Of a DNA stretch of 64,000 nt, positions 15,654-24,273 are shown in pieces. The stretch comes from Hallerella sp963629575 (lineage in GTDB: Bacteria > Fibrobacterota > Fibrobacteria > Fibrobacterales > Fibrobacteraceae): NCBI GenBank assembly GCA_963629575.1, contig CAVGIM010000001.1:90756-154755 (forward strand), written 5' to 3'. The notes under the pieces are model-generated. The model was not told the DNA's origin. It saw only the letters and a list, made by a program, of their open reading frames with translations, and did not search any database. A program made the translations under genes and the position numbers. The first letter of the stretch is position 1; each line of letters starts with the position of its first letter.

Positions 15654-16820
15654 TTACCCTTCCAGTTTGTTCAAAAGGTAGTGCGGCGCCGTCTTTTTGA
15701 CAAAGAAAATCGCCGACACGAACAGGAGTGCCGCGCAGCAGAAAAACATCGTCGCATACGAGAACGTTTCGGCGAGCGGCCCTCCGATGAGAATCCCGAT
15801 TCCGATTCCCAGATCCCAGCCGGTGAGATAGGTGCTGGTCGCGGTGCCGCGCTGGTCATGTCTTGCGAGGTTTACGCACATTGTCTGGTAGCCCGGAAAG
15901 ACAAGTCCAAGGCCCGCTCCGATGAAAAACGCGGACAGGAGGAACAGGATCTGGTCGGGAACGAGAGAGAAAAGGAAATAGGCCGCGGTAACGAGTACAA
16001 GCCCGATGGAGACTAGTCTTGTCAAGTATCCCCTGTCGATGAGCTTTCCCGTGAGAAGCCTTGACGAAATAAGCCCGACAGCGATGAGCGCATAGAAGTA
16101 GCCGGAACCGGAAAGGTTGTTCTGGCGCGCATACAGGGCGACGTAATTGGTGAGCGGCCCGTAGGCGCAACCGATGAAAAGCATGTTCAGAAACTGCGGA
16201 ATCGCCTTGGTGAGAAAGAATCGGTCGAGAGAAAGTGGCGCGGCGTCTTTCTTGACGGGCTTGTTTTTCGTCTTGATGGGAAGAATCAGCGCAAGTCCAA
16301 TGACGCACAGGATGAGAGAAAGGGCGATAACCGGATTGGCTCCGCGGGATTCGTAGAGAAACATCCCTGTCATCGGACCCACGGCAAAGGCGAGATTTGT
16401 CGTGACCCCGAAGTATCCGATGCCCTCGCCGCGTCTGCTCGAAGGAAGAACGTCGATGGCGATGGTGCTTCCCGCCGTGCTGGCAATGCCAAAGCAGATT
16501 CCGTGCAAAAGCCGGATGACGCCTAGAACAAAGAGCGCTCCGGCGGCGGCATAGCCGATGAACATCGTCGAAAAGAGGAAGAACGTGACGAAGTAGAGAG
16601 GCTTTCGCGAAAAGCTATCGACCAGGAATCCGGCAAACGGGCGACAAAACAGGGCTCCGATGGTGTAGAGCGAAATGATGATGCCGGAAACGGTCGCTCC
16701 CGCGTGAAATTTTTCAAGGATGTATAGCGGAAGAATCGGCAAAAGTTCGTAAAATGCGAAAAACAAGAGAAAGTTTGTAATGCCGACGAGAACGAAGGCT
16801 TTGGACCAAAGTTTTTCCAT
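15654..16820 (-). CDS. Major facilitator superfamily transporter
   Basis: This 388-residue protein has 12 predicted membrane segments and the MFS signature loop after helix 2 (RPFAGFLVDSFSRKPLY), with a related GKLIDRGYLTRLV in the second half, which reflects the MFS two-fold repeat. Overall pattern (short loops, PxxxLP in helix 1) resembles drug:proton antiporters of the DHA1 type, but substrate cannot be told from sequence. It lies 49 bp upstream (in its own direction) of pheS and may be co-transcribed with it. The gene is divergent from adk. TATTTT lies 7 nt before the ATG with no Shine-Dalgarno. Confidence 0.85.
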   Translation of the reverse strand: MEKLWSKAFVLVGITNFLLFFAFYELLPILPLYILEKFHAGATVSGIIISLYTIGALFCRPFAGFLVDSFSRKPLYFVTFFLFSTMFIGYAAAGALFVLGVIRLLHGICFGIASTAGSTIAIDVLPSSRRGEGIGYFGVTTNLAFAVGPMTGMFLYESRGANPVIALSLILCVIGLALILPIKTKNKPVKKDAAPLSLDRFFLTKAIPQFLNMLFIGCAYGPLTNYVALYARQNNLSGSGYFYALIAVGLISSRLLTGKLIDRGYLTRLVSIGLVLVTAAYFLFSLVPDQILFLLSAFFIGAGLGLVFPGYQTMCVNLARHDQRGTATSTYLTGWDLGIGIGILIGGPLAETFSYATMFFCCAALLFVSAIFFVKKTAPHYLLNKLEG

Positions 16821-16827
16821 GACACGG

Positions 16828-16833
16828 AAAATA
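16828..16833 (-). promoter_or_regulatory. Putative leaderless -10 element of the MFS gene
   Basis: TATTTT on the minus strand, then 7 nt (CCGTGTC), then the ATG at 16820. No Shine-Dalgarno. Confidence 0.4.
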
Positions 16834-16842
16834 GAATTTTTC

Positions 16843-16850
16843 TACATTTG
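16843..16850 (+). promoter_or_regulatory. Putative promoter -10/-7 element of adk (TACATTTG)
   Basis: TACATTTG matches the Bacteroidota-type -7 consensus TAnnTTTG and lies 31 nt before the adk ATG. This leaves a short leader that contains an AAAGGA Shine-Dalgarno. Confidence 0.4.
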
Positions 16851-16881
16851 CGGCAGATCAATTTTACAAAAGGATTCCAGT

Positions 16882-17478
16882 ATGGCAATTTCCGCTGTTC
16901 TGATTTTTGGCGCCCCGGGTTCCGGCAAGGGAACTGTCGGTGCAAAGCTTGCCGCGACGACCGCTCTCAAGCATCTTTCGACCGGGGATATTTTCCGCGG
17001 GATCGCGCCGTCGAGCGAATCGGGCAAGTTGCTCGCTTCCTATTCGAGCAAGGGACTTCTCGTTCCGGACGAGGCGACCGTTGAAATTTTTGACCGCTAC
17101 GTGCAGGGACTCGTGAACACGAACCGCCTGAATCCGGACAAGGATACGCTTCTTCTCGACGGCATTCCCCGTACGGAATCCCAGGTGGACCTGATTCGTC
17201 CGATTGTCGATGTCAAGCACATTTTCGTTCTGGACATCAAGGACGAAGCGACAATCGTCGCCCGTCTCTTGAACCGTGCAAAGATCGAAGGTCGCAAGGA
17301 TGACGCCGATGAAAACGTCATCAAGAACCGTCTAAAGGTTTATCGCGAATCCACGGCGAAGGTCCTCGAAAAGTACGACCCGAAGATCATCAGCCACATC
17401 ACGGGCGACAATACGCCGGACGAAGTCTTTTTGGACGTTCTCAAGGCCTACGTGGATTTTACGAAGTCCGCCAAGTAG
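16882..17478 (+). CDS. adk: Adenylate kinase
   Basis: Interconverts ATP + AMP and 2 ADP. The 198-residue protein has P-loop GAPGSGKGT (about 10-18), the AMP-binding HLSTGDIFR, LLLDGIPRTESQ, and the arginine-rich segment NRAKIEGRKDDADENVIKNRL. The LID is the short form: the roughly 30-residue insertion, and the four-Cys zinc site of many bacterial enzymes, are absent. GIPRT replaces the usual GFPRT. ATG 16882 follows AAAGGATTCC and begins exactly at the conserved N-terminal strand. It is divergent from the MFS gene and convergent with the helicase gene, with a terminator between. Confidence 0.92.
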   Translation: MAISAVLIFGAPGSGKGTVGAKLAATTALKHLSTGDIFRGIAPSSESGKLLASYSSKGLLVPDEATVEIFDRYVQGLVNTNRLNPDKDTLLLDGIPRTESQVDLIRPIVDVKHIFVLDIKDEATIVARLLNRAKIEGRKDDADENVIKNRLKVYRESTAKVLEKYDPKIISHITGDNTPDEVFLDVLKAYVDFTKSAK

Positions 17479-17496
17479 TCTGTTTCAAAGGATTCA

Positions 17497-17536
17497 AAAA
17501 AGGAAACCGGTTTTCGGTTTCCTTTTCCTTTTTGAG
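17497..17536. terminator. Bidirectional rho-independent terminator between adk and the RhlE-like helicase
   Basis: AGGAAACCG pairs with CGGTTTCCT around a GTTTT loop, with an A-tract on the left and CTTTTT on the right. It can therefore stop transcription from either convergent gene. Confidence 0.8.
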
Positions 17537-17549
17537 GCTACTTGTAGAT

Positions 17550-18920
17550 TTATCCCTGGTTCTGCTTCCGCTGCTCTTCGCGGAGCCTTTTGCGGGCGCG
17601 ACTTCCGAGGCGCCTGCCGGAATGCGTACGAGGCGAAGCTTGCGCCGAATTCTGTGCTTGTGCCTCTGGATGATTCTCTTCCCGGGGCTTTTTCCCCGAG
17701 TTGAAATGACCTTTTGGGCGCGAACCGCGGAACCTGGAATTTCGCGCTTCGCTTTCGGGAGTTTCCGGTTGCGGGGGTGGCAGCTTTTCGAAAATCGCCG
17801 GAGAGCCTTCGGGAATCCGGATCCTAGTCAGCTTTTCGATTGCGCGCAGATCGCTTTCCTCGTCGGGTGCGCAGAATGAAATCGCTACGCCGTCCTTTCC
17901 GGCGCGGGCGGTTCTGCCGATGCGATGCACGAACGTTTCGGGAACGTCTGGCAGGTCGTAGTTGAAAACGTGAGAAACGTTATCGACATCGATTCCGCGA
18001 GCGGCAATGTCGGTTGCGACCAGGACGCGAATCTGTTCCGTCTTGAAGTTCCCGAGCGCTTCCTGGCGACGGTTCTGGCTCTTGTTTCCGTGGATTGCCG
18101 CACAGGTGATTTTCGCCTTTTCGAGAACCCGGACAATCTTGTCCGCCCCGTGCTTTGTCCGCGTGAAGACCAGGACCTTTTTCATCTCGGGATGCTCGAT
18201 AAGCATTTCCTTGAGCAGGGCGCCCTTGCGCCTCTTGTCGATGCGGTAAAGTTCCTGGCGAATGCGTTCGATGGGCGTACTCTGCGGCGCGACTTCGATG
18301 CGGACAGGATTTGTGCGGAGAATCGATGCGGCGAGCCTTGTGATTTCGGGAGGCATCGTCGCGCTGAAGAAAAGGTTCTGACGGTTCTGGGGAAGCAGAG
18401 CGACAACCTTTCGAATGTCGTGAATGAATCCCATGTCGAGCATCCGGTCCGCTTCGTCGAGGACAAAGTACTGCAATTTCTTGAGGCTTATCGCGCGCTG
18501 CTGGATAAGATCGAGCAGACGTCCCGGAGTCGCGATAAGGACATCGACGCCTTGGGAAAGGGCCCTTTTCTGGGGAATGTCGCTCACGCCGCCAAAAATG
18601 CAGGCGCTCGTAATCGGCGTGAACTTCTTGTACATTTCAAAGCAGTCGGAAACCTGGATCGCGAGCTCTCTCGTCGGGAGCAGGACCAGGACGCGGATAG
18701 GCTTCTGCCCTTTCCAGACGCCGTCCTGGAGGATGTTCTGCAGAATGGGAAGAGCGAACGCAGCCGTCTTGCCGGTTCCTGTCTGGGCGATACCCATCAA
18801 GTCCTTGCGTTCGAGAACGGGCGGTATCGCCTTTTCCTGTATCGGAGTGGGACTCGTGTAGCCTGCGTCGTCGATCGCTCGCTGGAGGCTTTCGTCCAAG
18901 GGAAGTTCTGAAAATTTCAT
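17550..18920 (-). CDS. DEAD-box ATP-dependent RNA helicase, RhlE type
   Basis: Unwinds RNA duplexes in the cytoplasm. The 456-residue protein begins with the family-typical MKFSELPLDESLQRAIDDAG. Motifs in order: Q motif TPIQ, motif I AQTGTGKT, Ia PTRELAIQ, Ib TPGR, II DEAD, III SAT, IV VLVFTRTKHGAD, V ATDIAARGID, VI HRIGRTARAG. All are intact. After about residue 370 comes a disordered basic tail (KKPREENHPEAQAQNSAQASP, then an Arg/Lys-rich end) usual for RhlE. An in-frame ATG 12 codons earlier is rejected because it would add an extension not found in the family. TAACTTTG lies 8 nt upstream of the ATG with no Shine-Dalgarno, pointing to a nearly leaderless mRNA. Confidence 0.92.
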   Translation of the reverse strand: MKFSELPLDESLQRAIDDAGYTSPTPIQEKAIPPVLERKDLMGIAQTGTGKTAAFALPILQNILQDGVWKGQKPIRVLVLLPTRELAIQVSDCFEMYKKFTPITSACIFGGVSDIPQKRALSQGVDVLIATPGRLLDLIQQRAISLKKLQYFVLDEADRMLDMGFIHDIRKVVALLPQNRQNLFFSATMPPEITRLAASILRTNPVRIEVAPQSTPIERIRQELYRIDKRRKGALLKEMLIEHPEMKKVLVFTRTKHGADKIVRVLEKAKITCAAIHGNKSQNRRQEALGNFKTEQIRVLVATDIAARGIDVDNVSHVFNYDLPDVPETFVHRIGRTARAGKDGVAISFCAPDEESDLRAIEKLTRIRIPEGSPAIFEKLPPPQPETPESEARNSRFRGSRPKGHFNSGKKPREENHPEAQAQNSAQASPRTHSGRRLGSRARKRLREEQRKQNQG

Positions 18921-18928
18921 ATTGCGCG

Positions 18929-18936
18929 CAAAGTTA
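18929..18936 (-). promoter_or_regulatory. Putative near-leaderless promoter element of the helicase gene (TAACTTTG)
   Basis: TAACTTTG is an exact TAnnTTTG match ending 8 nt before the ATG at 18920. The divergent gap to trmO is only 40 bp and holds both promoters. Confidence 0.42.
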
Positions 18937-18947
18937 GAAAATTTTGC

Positions 18948-18953
18948 TATATA
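18948..18953 (+). promoter_or_regulatory. Putative leaderless -10 element of trmO
   Basis: TATATA, then 7 nt (CATCGCG), then ATG at 18961. No Shine-Dalgarno. Confidence 0.38.
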
Positions 18954-18960
18954 CATCGCG

Positions 18961-19653
18961 ATGCAAGGGCCTTTTACGTTTCAAGCGATTGCGCATGTCC
19001 AGTCGGATTTTCCCGAAAAGTTCGGCATTCCGCGGCAAAGCGGCATTTTGAATAATTTGACTTCGACGATTGTTTTCGAAGAAGGATTTCGAAACGCGGA
19101 TGCACTGCGCGGTCTTTCTGACTTTTCGCACCTGTGGCTCCTCTGGATTTTTTCGGAAAATATCCGGAATGGATTTTCTCCGACCGTTCGCCCTCCGCGC
19201 CTTGGCGGAAACCGTCGAATGGGCGTCTTTGCCACGCGTTCATCCTTTCGGCCGAATCCCGTCGCCCTGTCCGTCGTGAAAATCGAAAGAATCGAAACCG
19301 TTTCCCCGGAAGGCCCGAGAATCGTCGTTTCGGGCGCAGACCTGATGGACGGCACCCCGATCATCGACATCAAGCCGTATCTGCCCTATGCGGATGCCGT
19401 TTCCGGTGCGCGTGGAGGCTTTACGGAGGAAATTCGCTTTTCTCCGCTCGCGGTTCGCATTCCGAAAGCACTCCTCGAAAAGATTCCGGAAGAAAAGCGC
19501 GAAGCGTTGTGTCTCGCTCTGTCGGAAGATCCTCGCCCGGCATACCAGAAAGGGGCGCGGAGAAATTACGGGTTTCGCTTTGCGAAATGGAACATCCGGT
19601 TTTTCGTATCGGGCAATATTCTAGAAGTGACGGAAATCGAAGGTCCGGTGTGA
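18961..19653 (+). CDS. trmO: tRNA (N6-threonylcarbamoyladenosine(37)-N6)-methyltransferase TrmO
   Basis: Methylates t6A37 in threonine tRNAs to m6t6A using S-adenosylmethionine. The 230-residue protein carries the TsaA/VirR-type N-terminal barrel: FPEKFGIPRQSG, LRGLSDFSHLWLLWIF, RPPRLGGNRRMGVFATRSSFRPNP and SGADLMDGTPIIDIKPYLPYAD, which are the best conserved signatures of the family. A C-terminal domain follows from about residue 160 (YGFRFAKWNIRFFV). ATG 18961 begins at the family's usual N-terminus. It is a stand-alone gene in a 40-bp divergent pair with the helicase. Confidence 0.93.
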   Translation: MQGPFTFQAIAHVQSDFPEKFGIPRQSGILNNLTSTIVFEEGFRNADALRGLSDFSHLWLLWIFSENIRNGFSPTVRPPRLGGNRRMGVFATRSSFRPNPVALSVVKIERIETVSPEGPRIVVSGADLMDGTPIIDIKPYLPYADAVSGARGGFTEEIRFSPLAVRIPKALLEKIPEEKREALCLALSEDPRPAYQKGARRNYGFRFAKWNIRFFVSGNILEVTEIEGPV

Positions 19654-19702
19654 CGAATTTCGCACCATTCGAAATTTGTCATTTTTGACAAAAAAACGAA
19701 AC

Positions 19703-19710
19703 TACATTTG
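19703..19710 (+). promoter_or_regulatory. Putative leaderless promoter element of sbcD (TACATTTG)
   Basis: TACATT followed by 6 nt (TGGGGT) and the ATG at 19715. TACATTTG again matches TAnnTTTG. Confidence 0.4.
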
Positions 19711-19714
19711 GGGT

Positions 19715-20965
19715 ATGAGTGTTTTTCGCGTTTTGCATACTTCGGACTGGCATCTGGGAAACTCCTTGCACGAGCGTTCGCGCATCGAGGAATATGGAAG
19801 GTTTCTCGTTTGGCTAAAACAGACGATCGTTTCGAACGAAATCGATGCCTTGCTCGTGTCCGGGGATATCTTTGACACGGGTTCTCCGAGCAATGCCGCG
19901 GAAGAACTGTACTATAAATTCTTGACCAGCCTCAATGGAACCTGTTGCAAAAACGTGATTGTCACGGCGGGAAATCACGATTCGCCCGCGACGCTCAGAG
20001 CGACCAGTTCCATTCTCGAACTTTTGAACGTGCATGTCGTGGCGACTCCCGATGCGGAAAGCGGATTCGAAAACGAGGTGGTCCCGCTGCCAGACCGGGA
20101 AAATCCGCAGTTAATCGTATGCGCCGCGCCCTTTTTGCGCGATCCCGCCTTGCAGGCGAGTCTAGGCGACGAAAGATGCAAGACGGACGAGGAACTCGTC
20201 CGGAAGGGAACCGCGGCACATTTTGAAAAGCTGAAAGACATGGCGATCGAAATGCGCGAAAAGGCAAACAGGAAAATTCCCATTGTCGCCATGGCGCACC
20301 TTTTTGCCGCTGGCGCTTTGCCGTCGGAAAACGCCGAGTCGGAATACAGCATTGTCGGGAACCTGGAAAATGTCGGTTCGAAGGTTTTCCCGCCTGTCTT
20401 CGACTATGTCGCACTGGGGCATATTCATCGGCCGCAAAGAATCGGCGGCGAAGAACGCATACGCTATTCCGGATCGCCGCTTCCGATGGGCTTTGACGAG
20501 GCAAATCGGGAAAATGTCGTGCTGCGGGTGGATTTCGAAGAAGGCAAGGCGCCCCAAATCGTTCCGATTGGGGTTCCGACATTCCAAAAGTTTCTGACGC
20601 TTTCCGGGGAGTCCCTGGACGATATTCGCGAAAAGATTTCCCGCGCGGACAGGGAATATCCGGGAGCCTGGGTGCGCGTTATCTATACGGGAATCGGTTC
20701 CGTCGGGAACTTGCGACAGAATCTGTCGAATGATTTCGAAAACACGTCGCTTGTTCTCCTGTATGCGGAGTACAAGGGACGTTCCCGTGGATTCCAGACG
20801 ATTGAAGACGAAAGGGAACTTTCGGATTTCAATCCGGAGATGATTTTTAAGCGTCGCCTGGACGAAAGCGACCTTGCGAACGCTCCCGAAGAAGAAAAAA
20901 TTCGTCTTGAAATGGCGTTCCGCGAAATTCTGAAAGAGGTTCGGGAAGGGGGTATCGAAGAATGA
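19715..20965 (+). CDS. sbcD: Exonuclease SbcCD, subunit D
   Basis: Nuclease subunit of the SbcCD (Mre11-Rad50-like) complex, which cleaves DNA hairpins and processes double-strand-break ends. The 416-residue protein has the calcineurin-like metallophosphoesterase motifs: TSDWHLGN, SGDIFDTGSP, VTAGNHDSP, MAHLFA and ALGHIHRPQ. These supply the Mn-binding Asp, His and Asn residues. The capping and C-terminal domains follow from about 270. The ATG 19715 is chosen because it begins the conserved first strand. It overlaps sbcC by 4 bp (ATGA), so the two are translationally coupled. Confidence 0.94.
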   Translation: MSVFRVLHTSDWHLGNSLHERSRIEEYGRFLVWLKQTIVSNEIDALLVSGDIFDTGSPSNAAEELYYKFLTSLNGTCCKNVIVTAGNHDSPATLRATSSILELLNVHVVATPDAESGFENEVVPLPDRENPQLIVCAAPFLRDPALQASLGDERCKTDEELVRKGTAAHFEKLKDMAIEMREKANRKIPIVAMAHLFAAGALPSENAESEYSIVGNLENVGSKVFPPVFDYVALGHIHRPQRIGGEERIRYSGSPLPMGFDEANRENVVLRVDFEEGKAPQIVPIGVPTFQKFLTLSGESLDDIREKISRADREYPGAWVRVIYTGIGSVGNLRQNLSNDFENTSLVLLYAEYKGRSRGFQTIEDERELSDFNPEMIFKRRLDESDLANAPEEEKIRLEMAFREILKEVREGGIEE

Positions 20966-23900
20966 GAATCATCTCGTTGCGTTTTGAAAACATCAACTCC
21001 CTGGCGGGCAAGTGGAGCATCCGCTTTGACGATCCCGCATATTCCCGGAATCACCTCTTTGCCATTTCGGGACCGACAGGCGCCGGGAAAACCACGGTTC
21101 TAGACGCCATTTCGCTTGCGCTTTACGGGAAAACTCCCAGGCAGGAAAGCATTGCGGATAAAAAGGAAAAGGCGGAAGGTTCTGGCGACGATCTGGTGAT
21201 GACGCTCGGAAAGGGAAGTTCCTTTTCGGAAGTGGAGTTTGAATCCAATGGCGCTCGCTACAGGGCCATCTGGGAAGTTCACCGGGCGAACAATCGGCCC
21301 GATGGGAAGTTGCAAGGCGCCAAGCGAAAGCTTTTGTTCGAGGAAAACGGGAGCTTTGTCGCCCACGAGGAATTTTCCAGGACAAAGGACGTAAACGACA
21401 AGATAGCCGAAATTGTCGGTCTCGACTTCTTGCAGTTTACGCGTGCCGTGATGATCCCACAGGGCGGATTTGACAGGTTTCTCAAGTGCAAGCGCGAAGA
21501 CAAGGCCGCCATCCTCGAAAAGCTTTCCGGCCAGGAAATTTACCGCAAACTGTCGAAAGCGGCTTTTGAACGGAACAAGAAGGCGCAGGCCGATCTGGAA
21601 GAAATCCAGCGCAAGCTGGAAGGTATCCAGTTGCTTTCTTCGACAGAGGAAAAAGATCTTGTCGCGTGGATAAGGAATGCGGAAGAACTCAAAAAGACAA
21701 AGATCGCCGAGCAAAAAAAGTACGAAGATATCGAACGCATCTTGAAAATGCTTGTCGAGGCGGAAAGGGAATGCCAGACTTTGCGAACGGAAGTTCAAAG
21801 CCTGGAAACGGAAAATCGCGAACTGGAGGCTTCCCGCAAGAGGCTTTCCCGGGCCGAGGACGCGCAAAGACTCGTCGGACCCCTAACCGCCTTGAAAGAA
21901 AGCCGCAATCGCTATTTGGCGAAAAAGGCGCAAAAGGAAGAACTTCTCAAGAAGATTCCCGAATCGAAGGCGAATTTCGATTCCTTCGATTCCGAGCTGG
22001 AAACAAGGATACGGGAAGAGGCAAGTCTCCGCGACGAGGATCAAAAGCGAAACGTTCTTCGCGAAACGGTGAACGGACTGGACGCTCAAAAGAACCAATC
22101 CTTGCAACGTACGCAGGAGCGGAAAGGGATTGTCGAAAAATCCAATGGGGAACTGGAAAAATGTCTGACGGATCTTCGGATATTGCAGGCGAAACGCGAA
22201 GAAGTCAGGAAGAGACAGACCGAGGACGAAACCTATCTCAATGCGCATCCGACGCATAAAATGCTCGAAAGCCAGAGTGCCGCCATTTCGGATCGTCTGG
22301 AGCTTCTGGAAGCGGCGAAGAACAAGCTGGAACGCTCTCAAGATACCCTGGCGACGGCCAAGAATGTCTGCTTGTCGGCGGAAAAGGAAAATCGCACAAG
22401 GAAAGCGGAGCTGGAAGACGCAGAAAAGGAGCGTGAACGCGCTCTTTCCGACGATATCGACAAAATCACCGTGTTCTTGCAAGCGACGATTCACGAAGGG
22501 GATCGCTGTCCGGTTTGCGGAAGCACGTTTCATTCGGTTCATCCCGACCGGAAGATTTCCGCGGGAGAAGTTTCGGCAACGGCGAATCGCTTGCAACATT
22601 TACAGACGCGCTACGAAGCGGCTCGGCAGGCATCAGACAAAGCGGATTACGAATTTCGCGCTGCCAAGGAGAAGGTCCAGAGAAGCGAAAACGACTTGTC
22701 CGACAAGAAGACTGCGGTTTCGGATGGAATCCAGAGCGCTCTCGAAATGCTTGGAACGTATGGTTTTTCGGTGGCGGATCTCGACAATCCGGCGAATGTA
22801 TGTTCCAAGGTTCAATCCTGGGCAAGCCAATGGGACAGTCACAAGAAGAGTCTTGACGGGTGCATCCAGAAACAATCCGTCTTGGATGTGGAAGAAAGGA
22901 ACCTGAACGAATCCGCGAAAAAGGTTCAGGACGAATTGCGAAGTCTCGAAAAGGACCTGGAAGACGAAAAGGCGAAGTACAAGGATATCGACAATCGACG
23001 AAAGCAACTTTTCGGCACGATATCTGTCGCGGATGACCGAAATCTCTGGCAACAGAAAATCGCCAAAGCCTCGCAGGACAAGTCAATGTGCGAAAGCGCT
23101 CGCCGAAATGCGGAAAAAGCGTTGACCGCGCAAACGAGTCAGTTGACGGCGGTTTCCGATGACCTTGCCGGCTGTGAACGCGAAAAGGAACGCTTGGAAG
23201 TCGGTTTTCAGGCGATGCTTCGCGAGAACCGTTTCGCTTCGGAAGACGAAGTGTTGCGTGCGGTGATTTCGGATTCGGATAGAGAGGCCGTGAAGAAGAA
23301 AATCGAACAGGTCGAGTCGGAACTCAAGACGAAACGCGGAAGCCTGGAACAGGCGGAAAAGAACGTGGATAGTCTGCGGCACCGGGAGCTTGGCCGGGAA
23401 ACCCTCGAAACGGTCCGTTCCAAAATCGACACGCTCGTCCAGGAAATTTCGGGATATGAAAAGCAGCTCGTCGAAAAGAAAGAGAAACTGGCTGTAAACG
23501 ACGATCGCAAGAAGACCGAGGCGGAAGCGCGGATCCAGCAGGCGGAACAGGAGAAAGTCGTCAAGGTCTGGAAAACCTTGAACGATCTGATAGGAGATTC
23601 CCAGGGCAAGAAGTTCGTCGAATACGTGCAAGGCTTGACGCTTCAAAAGTTGATTCGAGCGGCAAACAGGCATCTGTCTGTTTTGAATTCCCGATATAGT
23701 ATCGTGTCGGACGGAAAGAGTTTCGATATCAGACTCTACGATTCGGAGAACGGTGCCTCGCGTCTTGCGGCAAGTCTTTCCGGAGGAGAGACATTCCTGT
23801 TGAGCCTTTCTCTTGCTCTTGGACTTTCGTCCCTTGCCAGCCAGCGTGTACGAATCGATACGCTTTTCCTCGACGAGGGATTCGGTTCGCTAGACGAAAA

Positions 23901-24078
23901 CAAGCTGCAAAAGGCCATCGAGCTTTTGCGCAGGCTTGGAGAAAACGGCGACAAGCTTGTGGGCGTGATTTCGCATGTGGACCGCCTGAAAGAGGAAATC
24001 TCGAATCACATCGAAGTGACTTCTTTGGGATGCGGGCACAGCAAGCTTTCGGGACCGGGCGTTTCCGCCGAGAAGTGA
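20962..24078 (+). CDS. sbcC: Exonuclease SbcCD, subunit C (SMC-like ATPase)
   Basis: A 1038-residue Rad50-like ATPase. The N-terminal ATPase half has Walker A GPTGAGKTT (37-45). Two long coiled-coil arms (about 200-510 and 545-870) flank the zinc hook CPVC at 516-519. The C-terminal half has the signature LSGGETFLLSLSLALGLSSL and Walker B DTLFLDEGFGSLDE (about 966-979). Together with SbcD it opens DNA ends in an ATP-dependent way. Length and motif order are normal for the family. The operon ends at a strong hairpin terminator at 24135-24168. Confidence 0.95.
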   Translation: MRIISLRFENINSLAGKWSIRFDDPAYSRNHLFAISGPTGAGKTTVLDAISLALYGKTPRQESIADKKEKAEGSGDDLVMTLGKGSSFSEVEFESNGARYRAIWEVHRANNRPDGKLQGAKRKLLFEENGSFVAHEEFSRTKDVNDKIAEIVGLDFLQFTRAVMIPQGGFDRFLKCKREDKAAILEKLSGQEIYRKLSKAAFERNKKAQADLEEIQRKLEGIQLLSSTEEKDLVAWIRNAEELKKTKIAEQKKYEDIERILKMLVEAERECQTLRTEVQSLETENRELEASRKRLSRAEDAQRLVGPLTALKESRNRYLAKKAQKEELLKKIPESKANFDSFDSELETRIREEASLRDEDQKRNVLRETVNGLDAQKNQSLQRTQERKGIVEKSNGELEKCLTDLRILQAKREEVRKRQTEDETYLNAHPTHKMLESQSAAISDRLELLEAAKNKLERSQDTLATAKNVCLSAEKENRTRKAELEDAEKERERALSDDIDKITVFLQATIHEGDRCPVCGSTFHSVHPDRKISAGEVSATANRLQHLQTRYEAARQASDKADYEFRAAKEKVQRSENDLSDKKTAVSDGIQSALEMLGTYGFSVADLDNPANVCSKVQSWASQWDSHKKSLDGCIQKQSVLDVEERNLNESAKKVQDELRSLEKDLEDEKAKYKDIDNRRKQLFGTISVADDRNLWQQKIAKASQDKSMCESARRNAEKALTAQTSQLTAVSDDLAGCEREKERLEVGFQAMLRENRFASEDEVLRAVISDSDREAVKKKIEQVESELKTKRGSLEQAEKNVDSLRHRELGRETLETVRSKIDTLVQEISGYEKQLVEKKEKLAVNDDRKKTEAEARIQQAEQEKVVKVWKTLNDLIGDSQGKKFVEYVQGLTLQKLIRAANRHLSVLNSRYSIVSDGKSFDIRLYDSENGASRLAASLSGGETFLLSLSLALGLSSLASQRVRIDTLFLDEGFGSLDENKLQKAIELLRRLGENGDKLVGVISHVDRLKEEISNHIEVTSLGCGHSKLSGPGVSAEK

Positions 24079-24134
24079 TTGTCAATATTTGTCGTGCAAA
24101 AAACGATTAATCGATCAAGAAATTTTTAGAACGC

Positions 24135-24168
24135 AATCGTTCCCTTGACGGGAACGATTTTTTCTTTT
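24135..24168 (+). terminator. Rho-independent terminator after sbcDC
   Basis: Perfect 10-bp stem AATCGTTCCC / GGGAACGATT around a TTGAC loop, followed by TTTTTTCTTTT. Confidence 0.85.
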
Positions 24169-24173
24169 ACATT
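24145..24173 (+). promoter_or_regulatory. Putative promoter of the lipase operon, overlapping the sbcC terminator
   Basis: TTGACG (24145-24150) and TACATT (24168-24173) are exactly 17 bp apart, a sigma70-type layout. The -35 lies in the loop of the sbcC terminator. The leader would be about 94 nt and contains AGGAG before the ATG at 24274. Confidence 0.5.
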
Positions 24174-24273
24174 GGAAACCCGCATTTGCCCGGACGCGGC
24201 AATTTCTTCAAGGATTGCGTCCTTTCGTAGATTTCTCGAATCAGTCTATTCATTATTTTTCAGGAGAAAATCT

